Assembly: GCA_013396915.1 (NCBI GenBank)
Contig: VWZL01000525.1
Span: forward strand, 218,617 to 282,616
DNA length: 64,000 nt
Direction: 5' to 3'
Source of the DNA: Stercorarius parasiticus
Lineage: Eukaryota; Chordata; Aves; Charadriiformes; Stercorariidae
Both the position numbers and the translations under genes were made by a program. The notes below the pieces were generated by a model, which was not told where the DNA came from, made no database searches, and saw only the letters and a program-made list of their open reading frames with translations. This document shows positions 11,337-23,300 of the stretch, piece by piece; the stretch's first letter is position 1, and each line of letters starts with the position of its first letter.

Positions 11337-14300
11337 AGGAGCGACAATGGCACCATCTTTTATGTCCTTCCCCTTTTACGACTGCTGCTCTCTTAGCAAA
11401 GTGCCAAAATGTGGCAAAATTTGCTTAAAATTCATTTGCAGCTTCTCGTGTCTTGAAACAGAGATAAGAGGTTTCAGAAGATAACCAGTGAATTTCAGAC
11501 CTTCAGCGGACGCTTGGTTTTGGTCCAGCCATTGACAGAAAGTTGCCTTTCTGTTAAACTTGTGGTGAAATCGACGGTGAAGAAAGATGTTGGTTAGGGG
11601 TGACTCAAAAGCGGCACATTCCACCGCTGGGTGAGTTGGACCCTTTTATTTACATGACATCTCCAACTGTGACGTAGTGCACAAGGTTTATTTAATGATT
11701 AGAAACCTAGAACTGGAAAGAATCTCTTGGATCACCAGGAACAGCTCCTTGATGTCACTAGCAACATGTCTGTAATTCGCTTCATAAATTTATAAGGTTT
11801 AAAAACTGCTGGATTTTCCACCTGCCCACTATTGGAAGGCGCCCCAAACTCCTACTTTTGTGCAGATAGAAGCCATTTTCTAACGTTCATTCAAATTTAT
11901 ACACTGTTTGGAGCACTCCAATCCTATGCCAATGTTTCTTTAGTTCCAGTAGTTATTTTATCTCTTTTCAGTTTTTTTTTGTTTCGTTTTGTTTACGAAG
12001 AGCAACAGGATCTACCTCCATTTTGTTTAATTGTTGTCAATGGCAGATTCTCCGTTCCCCTGGTTAGACTAAAAAGCTTTCATGGCCCCTGTTGCACTCA
12101 GATTTGTTTTTCTTTATTCTCTATTTAAAAATAGATATACCTCCCAGAACACTACAGACGCGTGTAGCGTTCCGGCTTGCCAGTGCGCTGGTATGTGCCA
12201 AATCGGTGGCTGGTTTTGACTGAACGCGGCGATCGCTGTGTAATTATGAGCTCTTGAGTATCAGCGAGGGGTTCGGTGCTCTCACAAGACGGGAGACACA
12301 GACCTTATTCCCGCGTCGGCTGCACAGGCGCAGCCTCTGCCAACTGAAGCCCACTCCTTGGGCGCTCGACTGATGGTGCCCCGTTAAAACGTCAGCGATT
12401 AGATGGTATTACGGGCGGCTCAGCTTGCTCAGCTCCTCAGTTCTTGCATACTTCTGAGGTGGCAGCTGCCCACCAACTATGTCTCCTTCCATTAACTTTT
12501 CTTGACGTGCATTGGACTTTGAAAAGTTTGCCGCAGCCTGGACTCATCTGTTTGTCATCCTTCTGTGGTGTTGGTCTCAGACAGCTTAAGCTTTCTGAAT
12601 TCCTGTCATCGTCTTTATTTCATGTCTCCAGATGATAGGCGAGTTTCCTCTTTGAACACTGGCTCACTTTTAATTTTATGCTGTATCCTATTAATGTTAG
12701 AAATGGGGGCTGGTTACCAGGTCTAAGTAAAGAAAAAAGCACTTTTAGTATTATTTTTTAAATTTTAAAAAGCAATTTCTCTACACTGTTTGTGTAGGCG
12801 CCAGCGACCTTTTATTCTGTGGTCCTTTGTTGGATTCCTGAATAACATGGAAGGTAGAGACAAGACTCTTTGCTCTGGTGCTCCTAGTAGATGTTTTATG
12901 AAGCGCAAACCAGAACTTGTCTGTTCTGTCAGTTCCCTCTTCTCTATAGTTTTCCATTTCTTCGTTCTTCCGTTTTTCTCTTTTTACCTCTTCATTCATG
13001 TAGGAGTTAGGTGTCAAATCCTGGACGTGCATCTTCACTGTCGATGGCTTTCAGTGTTTTATATTTTACTGATAGCTTGATTTTAATTAATTTCTACTTG
13101 TATAGCATGGTTTTGGTCTGGATCTTTCACCATTTACGAATTCTTTTGACGCCCATGCTCTGGGCCTCAGTGTCCCATTTGTCTTTTCTCTGTTACTGCC
13201 ATTTCATCTGCGAACTGGTGGGAACTCTCGTTACTTCCGCATGGATTGTAACGCGTCAGCTAAGCCTGCCCTACACTTGGTAACGCTGTAATCTTCACAT
13301 CTGGGGGGTTTTTTTCTCCTCATTTCTTGCATAATTCCTAATTTTGAGCTATTAGCCGATTACCTTCCACAGCCAGGCTGCTACCTTTGCCCTTCCTTAT
13401 TTTTCCTTTTTTTCTCAAGTAGCAACAAAAGCGCGTTGTGAACCTCCCGCAGGAACCAAGTGCCCGTGCTGGGGTTTGTACCCGAGCTCTTGGCGTGCAG
13501 CACCATCTGAAGCAGTGTTCAGAAGGCTCCGAGCTTCAATTCTTCTGGCAACTTTTCTCAACTTTTACATGACGTCGTGCCACAGGTGCTTGTAAAGAGA
13601 CCACAGTTCAGTCCAAAACAAGTATAACTAAAAAGCTGAGGTTGAGAACGTCCCGACTGAGAAACTGGAACAATGTTTTTGCTATCCTTCAATTTTTATT
13701 CACATAATCATATCAGAATTTTAAGTTCTGAGTGTAAAATTTTGCACTTTAGCAGCTATCTTAAGTACCAAAGAAGGTCCTTATAGCCCCTGTATATATG
13801 TATCGCCAGCTGTTGGGTCAGTAAGCAGTATTTGTTGTTAGAATTTATTTTTAACGGCGTGTCACAAGCTGCTCCTGCATGTCGGAGGCATTCCCCGTTA
13901 GCAGCCAACATGGCAACTGAGATAAAGCAGACGCTGGGCTCAGGAGAGAGGAACAATATCCTCTTCTGTTCCTCTTCAGTGTGCCAGGGTAATTGCCTTG
14001 CTGGAGCCATAAGCGCGCTCCTTGTCTTTATTTAGAAATGGACTCTGCAGCTTTTCCTTCAGTTGTAAGGGTTTTTTTATTGCAATTTGTCAGAGAACAA
14101 CACAAGCCAGATGATGATTGTAAAACCGAAGCAGATTCTGTTAAAATACCGGTGAAAAGCCTAAGTTGAATAGGACATCCGTTGTACGGCTGCCTCCCAG
14201 GGCACAGAACTCACCAGAGCCGACTCATTACCGGAGAGGTGTTTGGAAGGAGAACAGACGCGGGAAGGTACGGAGCTCTTAGCATTTAAGTACTCATGGG

Positions 14301-14871
14301 TTGTAACCAGCCGGGAGGCCTTCAATGCAGCAGGGCGTTCCAGTGCACGATGACAGAAGTCTGCCTTGCTAAGTTTTTGTTCTGTGTTAGAGAGAATAAT
14401 GGCAGAGCCTCACAGCACCGTTAGACAGACCTCTGGAAACTGCCCGTTCCCCACGTAAGACGGAGAAACTGAGACAGCACTGTAGAGTAAGGGGTGTTGA
14501 CTTCCACGGCTTTCCCTAGTGGGAACAGAAGTGGGACGAACTGAACTCTTCACTTGTATCTTTGTATTTCTCATACTTTATTCTCTGGTCTTTTTTTGTC
14601 ATAAAATATTTATTTCCGGGGATAACTTTTTTTCTCCTGGCCCGTAACTCTTGCTTTTTCCCTAGAACCTCATTGCCTTGCCCAGTCGCCACTAACTGGC
14701 TAAAGCTTATCATCCAGAACGTCATCCCATCGTGATTTAAGGACAGTGGGAGACAGTGAGTCCTGGACTTCAAGTTTGTTTTGGTGCGTAATCACCCTCG
14801 CTTTTATGGACGACGTGCTGAAACTGTTGTAAATGTTCTGCTTCGCAGTGACTTAGGGTCTGGAGCAGGAG

Positions 14872-15270
14872 TCTGGTGAGGAGCGGCTGAGGGAGCTGGG
14901 GGTGTTCAGCCTGGAGAAAAGGAGGCTGAGGGGAGACCTTCTCGCTCTCTCCAGCTCCCTGAAAGGAGGGGGGAGCCAGGGGGGGTCGGGCTCTTCTCCC
15001 AAGGAACAGGCCATGGGACAAGAGGAAACGGCCTCAAGTTGCGCCAGGGGAGGTTTAGGATGGACATTGGGAACAATTTCCTCCCGGAAAGGGTTGTGAA
15101 GCATTGGAAGAGGCTGCCCAGGGCAGTGGTGGAGTCGCCATCCCTGGAGGGATTGAAAAGCCGGGCAGACGTGGTGCTGAGGGACGTGGGGTAGTGGTGG
15201 CCTTGGCAGTGTTGGGTTGATGGTTGGACTCGATAATTTTAAGGGTATTTTCCAACCTAAATGATTCTAT
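14872..15270 (+). mobile_element. CR1 LINE, 5'-truncated 3' end
   Basis: GAGCGGCTGAGGGAGCTGGG, then GGCCTCAAGTTGCGCCAGGG, then the tail TCCAACCTAAATGATTCTAT. The ORF2 C-terminal frame is partly readable and broken. Confidence 0.9.
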
Positions 15271-15667
15271 GGCCGTATCTACCATTTACTAAGAAGACGT
15301 AGGCAACAAAGTAGATGCAGTGGAGGGCATGCGCCATTCATGGCAGCACCCTGTCTCCTTAGCAGCGAATAGCCAAATCAGCATTTGGAAAATCAGTTTG
15401 CCATGTGGCCTGTAGGGAGAGGTTCTGAAACCTAGAAAAAGAACAGATGGTGACCTGGCTTTATTTATTTATGCCCTTGACTCTTAGAGTCCAGGCTTCA
15501 CTGTTTCATAACTCAGGGTCGTGCCCATCCTTGTTCTTCCCAAAGGTCAGAGGGGAGTTCTCTGGGGCTAACAAAAGGTTAGAGTCTTATTTATTGAACA
15601 CCAAGATATAGCAATTAATTAGTTACATTAATTAAAAAGAGAGGGCTGAAACTCAAGAAGATAATGC

Positions 15668-16336
15668 AGTCCAGTGGTGACACCAAGCTGAGGGGTGTAG
15701 TTGACACGCCTGAGGGACGGGATGCCATCCAGAGGGACCCAGACAGGCTGGAGAAGTGGGGCCCTCTGAACCTCATGGGCTCCAACAAGGCCAAGTGCAG
15801 GGTCCTGCCCCTGGGTCGGGGCAACCCCCGGTGCCAGCCCAGGCTGGGGATGGAGGGATGGAGAGCAGCCCTGAGAGAAGGGCTTGGGGGTGCCGGGGGG
15901 GGAAAAGCTGTCCATGAGCCGGCACTGTGCGCTGGCAGCCCAGAAAGCCAACCAAGTTGGGGGGGGTTCAGCCTGGAGAAGAGAAGGCTCCGGGGAGACC
16001 TTCCAGCCCCTGCCAGTCCCTCAAGGGGCTCCAGGAAAGCTGGGGAGGGACTCTGGAGCAGGGAGGGCAGCCATGGGACGAGGGGGAAGGGTTTTAAACT
16101 GAACAAGGGGAGATTTGGATGAGATCTGGGGAAGAACTTCTTTGGTGTGAGGGTGGTGAGCCCCTGGCCCAGGTTGCCCAGAGAAGCTGTGGCTGCCCCA
16201 TCCCTGGAGGGGTTCAAGGCCAGGTTGGACGGGGCTTGGAGCAACCTGGGCTGGTGGGAGGTGTCCCTGCCCAGGGCAGGGGGGGGACTAGATGATCTTT
16301 AAAAGGTCCCTCCCCGCCCAGCTCCTTCTGAGATTC
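15668..16336 (+). mobile_element. CR1 LINE, 3' part
   Basis: Begins within the ORF2 region (GACACCAAGCTGAGGGG, CAGAGGGACCCAGACAGG) and continues to the CR1 tail CTAGATGATCTTTAAAAGGTC. An internal stretch of ORF2 is deleted. Close to the copy at 1-280. Confidence 0.9.
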
Positions 16337-18854
16337 GTTGACACCAGCACCCCTCCGGGATGGGGAGTACTTAATGCAAGAAGCAATTACAGATAAGTTG
16401 CATTATCTACCCCTGAGGAACTGACATCGTTGCCAGAAATAAGAAGCAGTTGTGTGTGTCCTGGCTGGGGAGGACCAGTCCCTGGGTGGGCTGCACAGAG
16501 GGATAGTCCCACAAGGGTTTTTGATGGCACGGCGTTTCAGGAACGCTGCATTTCGGCAATGGAACGTGAGGTGTGTAGGAACCCTTAAGATGAGGAACAG
16601 AGCGTGAGTGCACGGGAGACATTATTCACACTTACAACCTGTGACGGGTGGGACCGAGGTGGAACAGTGATAGAACAACCTTTAACAAATGGAACAAAAC
16701 AGATGAAAAAGCAGCACCGAGGACATGACATCACTTTTAACACAGACATGAAAACAATTTAAATTACTCATAAAAATCACTGAGCTCTAAAATTGAGTGT
16801 TTTATTCAAGAACGTTATCTGGACGTTCCTGTTGACATCTGAAGAAAAAATATTAAGTCTTATTTAGGAAAACAGCAGGGCCAAGGGCTTCCTAGAGCAT
16901 TAAGCCCAACACGGGAATAGCGACACCCCGTCCCTGGAACTCTGTGTGTTCTCTTCTGGTTTACATTTTGTCAGGTACCAGCTTTCTTCTGATTTCTAAA
17001 CAAAGCTTATCCCCGTTTGTTCTTGTACTGGAGTTGAGCAGCTGTTTCCCCCCCGCTAATGTTTATCCTGGTGATAGAGAGCCTTTTACCTTCTGGTTTT
17101 TAACTTTTGGGCTTCTTACCGTGTCGGAGCCTCTCCCTTCCCGATCACTTGGCGCTCTGGCGGTGCACGTGTCCCACTCTGAATCGGTTTCTCTGGCCCG
17201 CAGGTGAGCGGAACCCCACGGAGCGTCTCACTGCGCTGTACGCTTCACACCCGTGTCGCCGCTCCCGGCACTACACGGAGGGGACTTCCCGCGGCTCAGC
17301 CACACGGACAGCTTACAACCACGGGGTATGACTGATCAATATATCCAGCGCCTTCTCGTCCTTCCAGCCACTGCGCGCCCGCTCCTCGAGCAGCGGCTGG
17401 TGTTATTTGTCCCTGAGCCCCGTGCCACCAGCCTGTGCTGCTGAATTTCACTTCACAGCTCGCTCTTCCGTTAGGGTTTTCCAGGTTTGTCGGTACGCAC
17501 AGATATCCCAGTTAATTTTGCTGGGACCCTCATGACTTTTGGTGCTCGTATCACTGATGAAAACCTTAACAAGACCCACGTCCAGACTGACCCTCGCGAC
17601 ATTTCAGTAGAATTCTCCATCCAAACTGATGTCCCGCTGCGTGTTGTGTTAAGCACCTTTGGACCAGTTTTTACTTATATCTACTTTATCTTCCATCTTC
17701 TCAAGTTTTAGTACCCGTTTCCCACCTATCAGTTTCTTTTATCATTTTTGTTACTTAAGAAATACCTTATTTTATCTGACCAGAAAACAGTTCTATCAGT
17801 ACAATACACTGAATTAGTCTGCACGTACCTTCCGTGAGGTTGTGCTGCTTTCTGTCCCGTTTATCAGCGTGTCTTGAGTCGAGTCTCCGCATCCAAACTT
17901 CCAGAGCCTTCCGTACCAGTCACGTCATTTTCTCCTGTTCTTAAACACAGCTAGAACTAGGCTGCACGGGTTACTACGCTCCTCTTGATAAACAATAAAA
18001 ATGTGTTACCCGAACTACAGCTTTTTGTGTCGGCTCTTTCAAAACGCCGCCGTCCGGCTGGAGCGGTTGGGTAGCAGCCGCCCCACGGCACGCAGCAAGG
18101 CCATCGCTTTTGGTTTGGGCCAGGCCTGGAGACTGTCTTTAATCACTGCCTTCTCTTCTTTGCCTCTTCTTGGGGTCTGTCGCTGTACGAGGTGGTAGAA
18201 TTTGGGGGTTTTTTGCTAAGAGTTGCAGACCTGGACTTGGCTGGACCCTTGATTCGCTCTTTGCAAGACAGGAATTTCTTCACCGACCTTTCCTTCTCCG
18301 TTTTATCTTCACTCTTGACACTCCTGATGGATTAGTGGCACCAGCAGGTTCCCAGCCCCGTCACAGCACCTTTGCACGCTCGGAATAGAGCGCGGTGATA
18401 CTCCGGTACGTTCCGCGAGGAGAAACCCCCGGCTCCTGCACGCCCCAGGCGCCTCCTCCTGCTGACGTTCCCGGAGTGGGACGTGCACTCGCAGCGCGCC
18501 TGGCGCCAGTCAGGAAAGGTGCTTGGAACGCAGGTGGTTCTCCGAGTCCCGCCGTGTAAGAGACATGGCGCTGCAGTCACTCGGTACAGGTTTCTTCCTG
18601 CTTCTTTCTTTTTCCCAACTCTACAGGTCAACGAAATGCTTCGGGAGCCCAAGGAGCGAGGCTTGAGGGAACTGCAGAGTGTTTAGTAAGGCTTGGTATT
18701 AAACCGAAGTTTTCCCCTTGAAACGCACTGAAAAAAATGTACAGATGTCCACAGCTTATAAAGCCAGAAAAACGTACTGCACTATCGCTTCTCAGGGTCC
18801 CTTGGAAGAAAAAACTTAAATTTCATTGACAAATGAACACGAGCAGTACTAACG
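16337..18854. other. Intergenic DNA downstream of ASXL2
   Basis: No supported gene. A relic of CR1 ORF2 lies at 17520-17720. A plus-strand open frame ending in RGLRELQSV with a stop at 18684-18686 follows a pyrimidine tract plus CTACAG, but has no recognised homologue. Confidence 0.5.
17520..17720 (-). mobile_element. Very old CR1 reverse-transcriptase relic
   Basis: ATCACTGATGAAAACCTTAA aligns with the reverse complement of the CR1 codons for FINDLD. The following 100 bp keep the spacing of the CR1 RT region with heavy divergence. Recognised by pattern only. Confidence 0.45.
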
Positions 18855-18873
18855 ACCATAAAATCATATGCTT

Positions 18874-18879
18874 TTTATT
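18874..18879 (-). promoter_or_regulatory. Candidate terminal polyadenylation signal of ASXL2
   Basis: AATAAA on the minus strand in the context TTAAATAAAAAGCATATG, at the end of an AT-rich run. Cleavage would be expected about 10-30 bp below, near 18,855. It is the lowest-coordinate canonical hexamer before unrelated sequence, which is the only reason for calling it the distal site. Confidence 0.45.
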
Positions 18880-20370
18880 TAACATAAAATGAAACATTAA
18901 GATAAAATACACATTTGTCCATGTGCTGAAGAACTACTGTATTTTACATTCATTTATAAAGCAGGTAGTTTTACATGACAAAAATAAGTGAGAGGAAGAG
19001 GAAGAGACTCCGCAGTAAGACACAAGCCACGGGGCAGGCTTTCGCTTGCCGAAGCGCTGTCCCCCAAGGGCACGCAGATCCTCGAGTGCCAGGTTGGGCA
19101 CTGGCTGTTGGTAGCACTCCTCAGATCCCTGGGGACGCTGGTGAGAAGCTCAGGTGGAACCTTGTACAGCAAAATGAGTGAAAAACTTGAGAAAACACCC
19201 TTTGCCGAACTGCTCAGTGCGGCACGAGGGCCCCGGCTCTCCCTGCCGGAACCGGCCCGTGCGCGTTTCCAATGCGCAGGAGTTCCCTTTGCTCAACCAC
19301 GGCTGCTTTTGTCCCCATAGAAACCTCGCCACGTTTCTTATTTAAATCTGACTTTGCAACCGGACTGTGCCAGGGCTTCCAATTGCAGAGATTTACGGCA
19401 ACGCAAGGCGCTGCAACTCCAGCCAGGTCGGCTGTTGGCAGGTGTACCCCGGAACGCCTCCACAAAACTGCAACTGAACCCTCTGTCCCCGAGGTTCAAG
19501 GTGACGCCTGTCCCGTCCCCGCGGGCCCGGAGCATCCGCAGGGACGGAGCAGTTGGGAAACTGTGGCACGTTCGTCCCCACGCCTGCGCCGCTGCTGCTG
19601 CTTCACGTCCCTGGCGCTGGCCCCGGGGGCCCTGGAGCCACAACAAATCCAAGTCTGGGCCCAGCTTTCCCAATATAAAGCCCCTCGTGCAGCACCTGGG
19701 AGGTCTGAACTGAAAGGTGCAGGAGGCCAATTGGTTTTCTGTTGGAAATCGGGGTAGGGAGGACGGGGAGATGCAGCAGTGACCAGGGGAATAAGGAATG
19801 TTTTCTTTTTAAAAAGTGCAGCAGATCAAAACGCGTTGCTGTTCTGTCTAACCCATGCGTCTTACAGCTGAAAACGAACAGAAAGGCCGTAATTCCGTCT
19901 CAGGTCTGTGGTGACTTTCCAAGGTGAGACGTCACCAGAGGGCCGAGATGGAGCTGGTCTCGCTACGTACCCGCAGCTGAACTCCAGCTGCGTGCACACA
20001 CGTATACACCCCCCCCGGCCCCCCCTATCGACTCTACGTATATACACCCCCCAAACTGCGGGACCTCCTTATAGTGCAACTGCTTATAGCGTGAGAGCCC
20101 CCGCTGCGTGGCCACAGCACGTTCTGACACAGCGCTGGGTGCTACGTTTTGGTTTTTTCCAAGAGATTCCAATAATAACTGTAGCAGGATAAAAATAGCA
20201 TTTTCCTGCCTTTTCAGGTCTCAGATTTGTACTTTTAAAACCTGACTCGTTAATCCTTCTTCTTCTCCCGCATCCAGTTTCCTTCCCTGCAAGTCCCGGC
20301 GACGGAGAATTGCAGTGAGCCCCTCCCGTTGCGCCCAGGAGTCCTGCGATTCCTTGCCGGGGTGAGCGGA

Positions 20371-20371
20371 N
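20371..20371. other. Single N in the probable 3' UTR
   Basis: Lies in GAGCGGA-N-ACTGGGG. Unlike the other single Ns, I see no repeat or duplication on either side. Confidence 0.9.
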
Positions 20372-23300
20372 ACTGGGGCTGCAGGTCTCCTCACCTTTCA
20401 GGGGGACAGAACAAGCGGTATTTGCTCTTTAACGAACAGTCCCGGGAAGCGGTGCCAGGAGGCAGCGGGGGAAGCCGACGTGCGGCGCCGTGTAGCTGGG
20501 GTGGATCCCCGCAGCGCCGTCACCCCCCCCCGATCCGCACCCCGCTGCTCTCCGGCCGCCCCACGGCTGCCCTTCGCTCTGCCTGGGCCAGACACCTGCT
20601 CACGGAGCACCTCGGGTTCCCGCTCCTGAGGAGAATTCACTGCGTTTCTAAGAGCTGCAAAGACGTATCGCCCTCTACAGCGAGATTTTCACCAGAATTC
20701 CTACAACTTACAAAAAAAATACTCCGCTTCGACAGCGTTTCCTTGAAATCATTGGACTCTTGGTGCATGGTTTGAATTCCCCACAAGCGCCTGAGATGCT
20801 CACACAAGAAATCCAGCTATTTATCAAAATGTCAGTGGCACAGCAAAACCCAGGAGCTTCCGATTTTGTTTTGGTTGAGCAGCTTCTGTACCAGCAGCTC
20901 TTTGGCCCTGGCGTAGCGCTGTTGGATAAAAGATCCACCTCGACTCTTGTCTTCTCACCAGAGATTTATTCTGGGTGGTTACGAGGCAAATGGACGAATA
21001 TTAAGGGGAAGACAGCGAGGACGCGGACTGAGAAACGTTGTGCGTGCTCTGCCTACAACTGCCGAGCTCCTCCCACAGGCATTTGCCCCTGCACCGCTGG
21101 GCCCGCGGCCCCGCAGCTGCCGCATCCTCTCGCCCTCCTTTCCTCTTGCTTTTAAACATTATTCCATGCTCAAATCCAGCCAGCTCAAATACTTTTTAAT
21201 ACATTGAAAATGTAAAATAAAGAATATATGAAGTACATACAGTATATATATACATATTTCAAATACTTAAAATTCTTATGTAAAATATGGTTTTTTCTAT
21301 ATTATTTGTGTAAAAATACATTTTTAAATGGTGTCAAGTTGATTTTTCTGTACATACCCTCTATTCCAATTTAAGTCCCTTTTAAAAAGGCAAAAGACAG
21401 ACAAAGGTTTAGTATCTTCTAAACTGTGTTTACAGGCCTGTTGTCAAAACAAGAAAAGCACGTGGTAAACAGTATTGGATTTCTTCTTTTTAAGAATTCC
21501 CATTTTTATTGCATTAATGGAAAAAAACTGACTCTCTCCACTTCTCCTGCTTGTAAAACTACCCTTGGCCTTGCTGAGGAACTGCACACGCCCGTACCCT
21601 GTTTATCTACTCCATAAATCATCCTCTGTCATTTTTTTTTTTTTACAGATACTAAAATATATATTACTTAAAATATATTACTGTAAGCTCTTAAAATTGA
21701 TCTTCTGTTATATCAAATGTATAGCATTAAAAAAAACAACCTAGGCAACAAAGAAAGTTCTGGATGCCACGAGCCCAGGGCAGGCGCCGCTGGCAGAGCG
21801 CCGGCCGGGGCTGCGGGTGCCCGGGGCAGCAGCGGCCTGGGAACGCTCTCCTCCCCCCCGCAGCAATTAATCCCTGCTAAGCGCCGGGGTGATTCAGTGT
21901 GCACACCCCGTCCTCGCCCTCCTGCCACCGCGCAGCCACCCGCCTTTTCGGAAGTGGGACTCTGAAGTTCAAACCAGCCCAGCCCCAGGTCCCTCCTCCA
22001 CCGACGCCCGCGGCCGGCAGCGCCACGGAGGTGACACCAGGGCCGACGCCAACGGTGGCTTTCAAACGACTCGCCTTAAGCGAAACTGCCAAGAGAAACA
22101 CAACCGCGTCCCCAGGGCTTCCAGTGTCCCTGGTGAGACGGTGCCAGTGAAGGAAGCCGCTGGCCTTCAGGCCCTTTCCCGGGGAACACCCCAACCCAGC
22201 TCTTCTCCAAGACCAGGCCACCAGAGCGGTGGTGGCTTCTGCCTCCACGTCGGCAGGGACTGGCCCCGGGACGGTCCCTGCTGGGGCTGCAGCAGCGTGA
22301 AGGACACCCCTCCGACCCGAGGACACCTCCTGGCTGTCAACGGCTCCACCGTCAGCTCGTTCTTATTCCCACAAGAAGGAGAAACGCCCCTGGCCAGCGC
22401 AGCTGCGAAGCGTCTTGGTCTTTCCTTCTGATTTAAGACCTTAAAATTTCACACAAAATTCCTTCCCCGTGCTACCGATCCACCTCAAAACCGGACCTCT
22501 CGTAGAGAGCTGCCTTCGCGCCCCCACTGCGCCAGCCCCCGCCTGGGGGGGTCGCTCTGGCACGTGCAGCCCCGTGGGTCAGCCTGTGCTTCCAGTGCTC
22601 ATGCTGCAGGACTTGGATACGGCCCAAATGGGAGAATTTAAATCTGAGTATCTCTTCTTCCTCGCGTTGCTTTTGCTGCCACAAACATAGTCTGGCGTTA
22701 GGCTTTGAAAACATTTTATCTCAGGTTTTTTTTTACGGCAGCATTTACTATAGTGCTGTTCATTCCTGGGGAAGGGAAGTGTAATGCTTTCAACTGCGTC
22801 ACGACACCCCTTTTATTGATAAACGCAGCGCGCAGGCAGGTCTGTGACCCTGCTGGAAGGAGCAGCGGGAAGGGCAGGGACGGGGGAGCGGCGGCTGCGG
22901 GAGGAGGCTCGGCAGCGAGGCGGCAGCGGGCTGACCCCGCGCCGGGAACGCTCCTGTGCAGCCGGCAGGGTTTCCCCTTCTCAAACGCGTTATTCGATAA
23001 CCAGCGCTGGGAAACACGCAAAGCTTTCAGGGATTTATGCCCACCTGCAAGTGATTATTACACTGAGCCCCGTTACCTCTAACGATTTCCTAACTACTTA
23101 ATGCCCTCTTGCAGACCTGTGGAGACTGGTCCATCAAGCTGCCGCTGGGAGCTCATAGCATACGTTAAAATCAAAGTCGTGCAGTTAAAAGAATTTATTT
23201 TCTTAAAAAGAAATAGAATAAAAGTAGCCCGAGAAAAGTGCTGATCCGTTAAAATATCCCTAAGGCACTGGACGGGGTTGTAAACTTCCAGGTCATCCCG

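Larger units (their letters stand above)
8321..14870. other. Intergenic, mostly unrecognised; one old CR1 relic
   Basis: No exon-like sequence, RNA gene or clear promoter. Only the relic at about 10020-10420, a possible very old CR1 tail near 11700 and a G-rich tract at 11315-11336 stand out. Confidence 0.6.
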
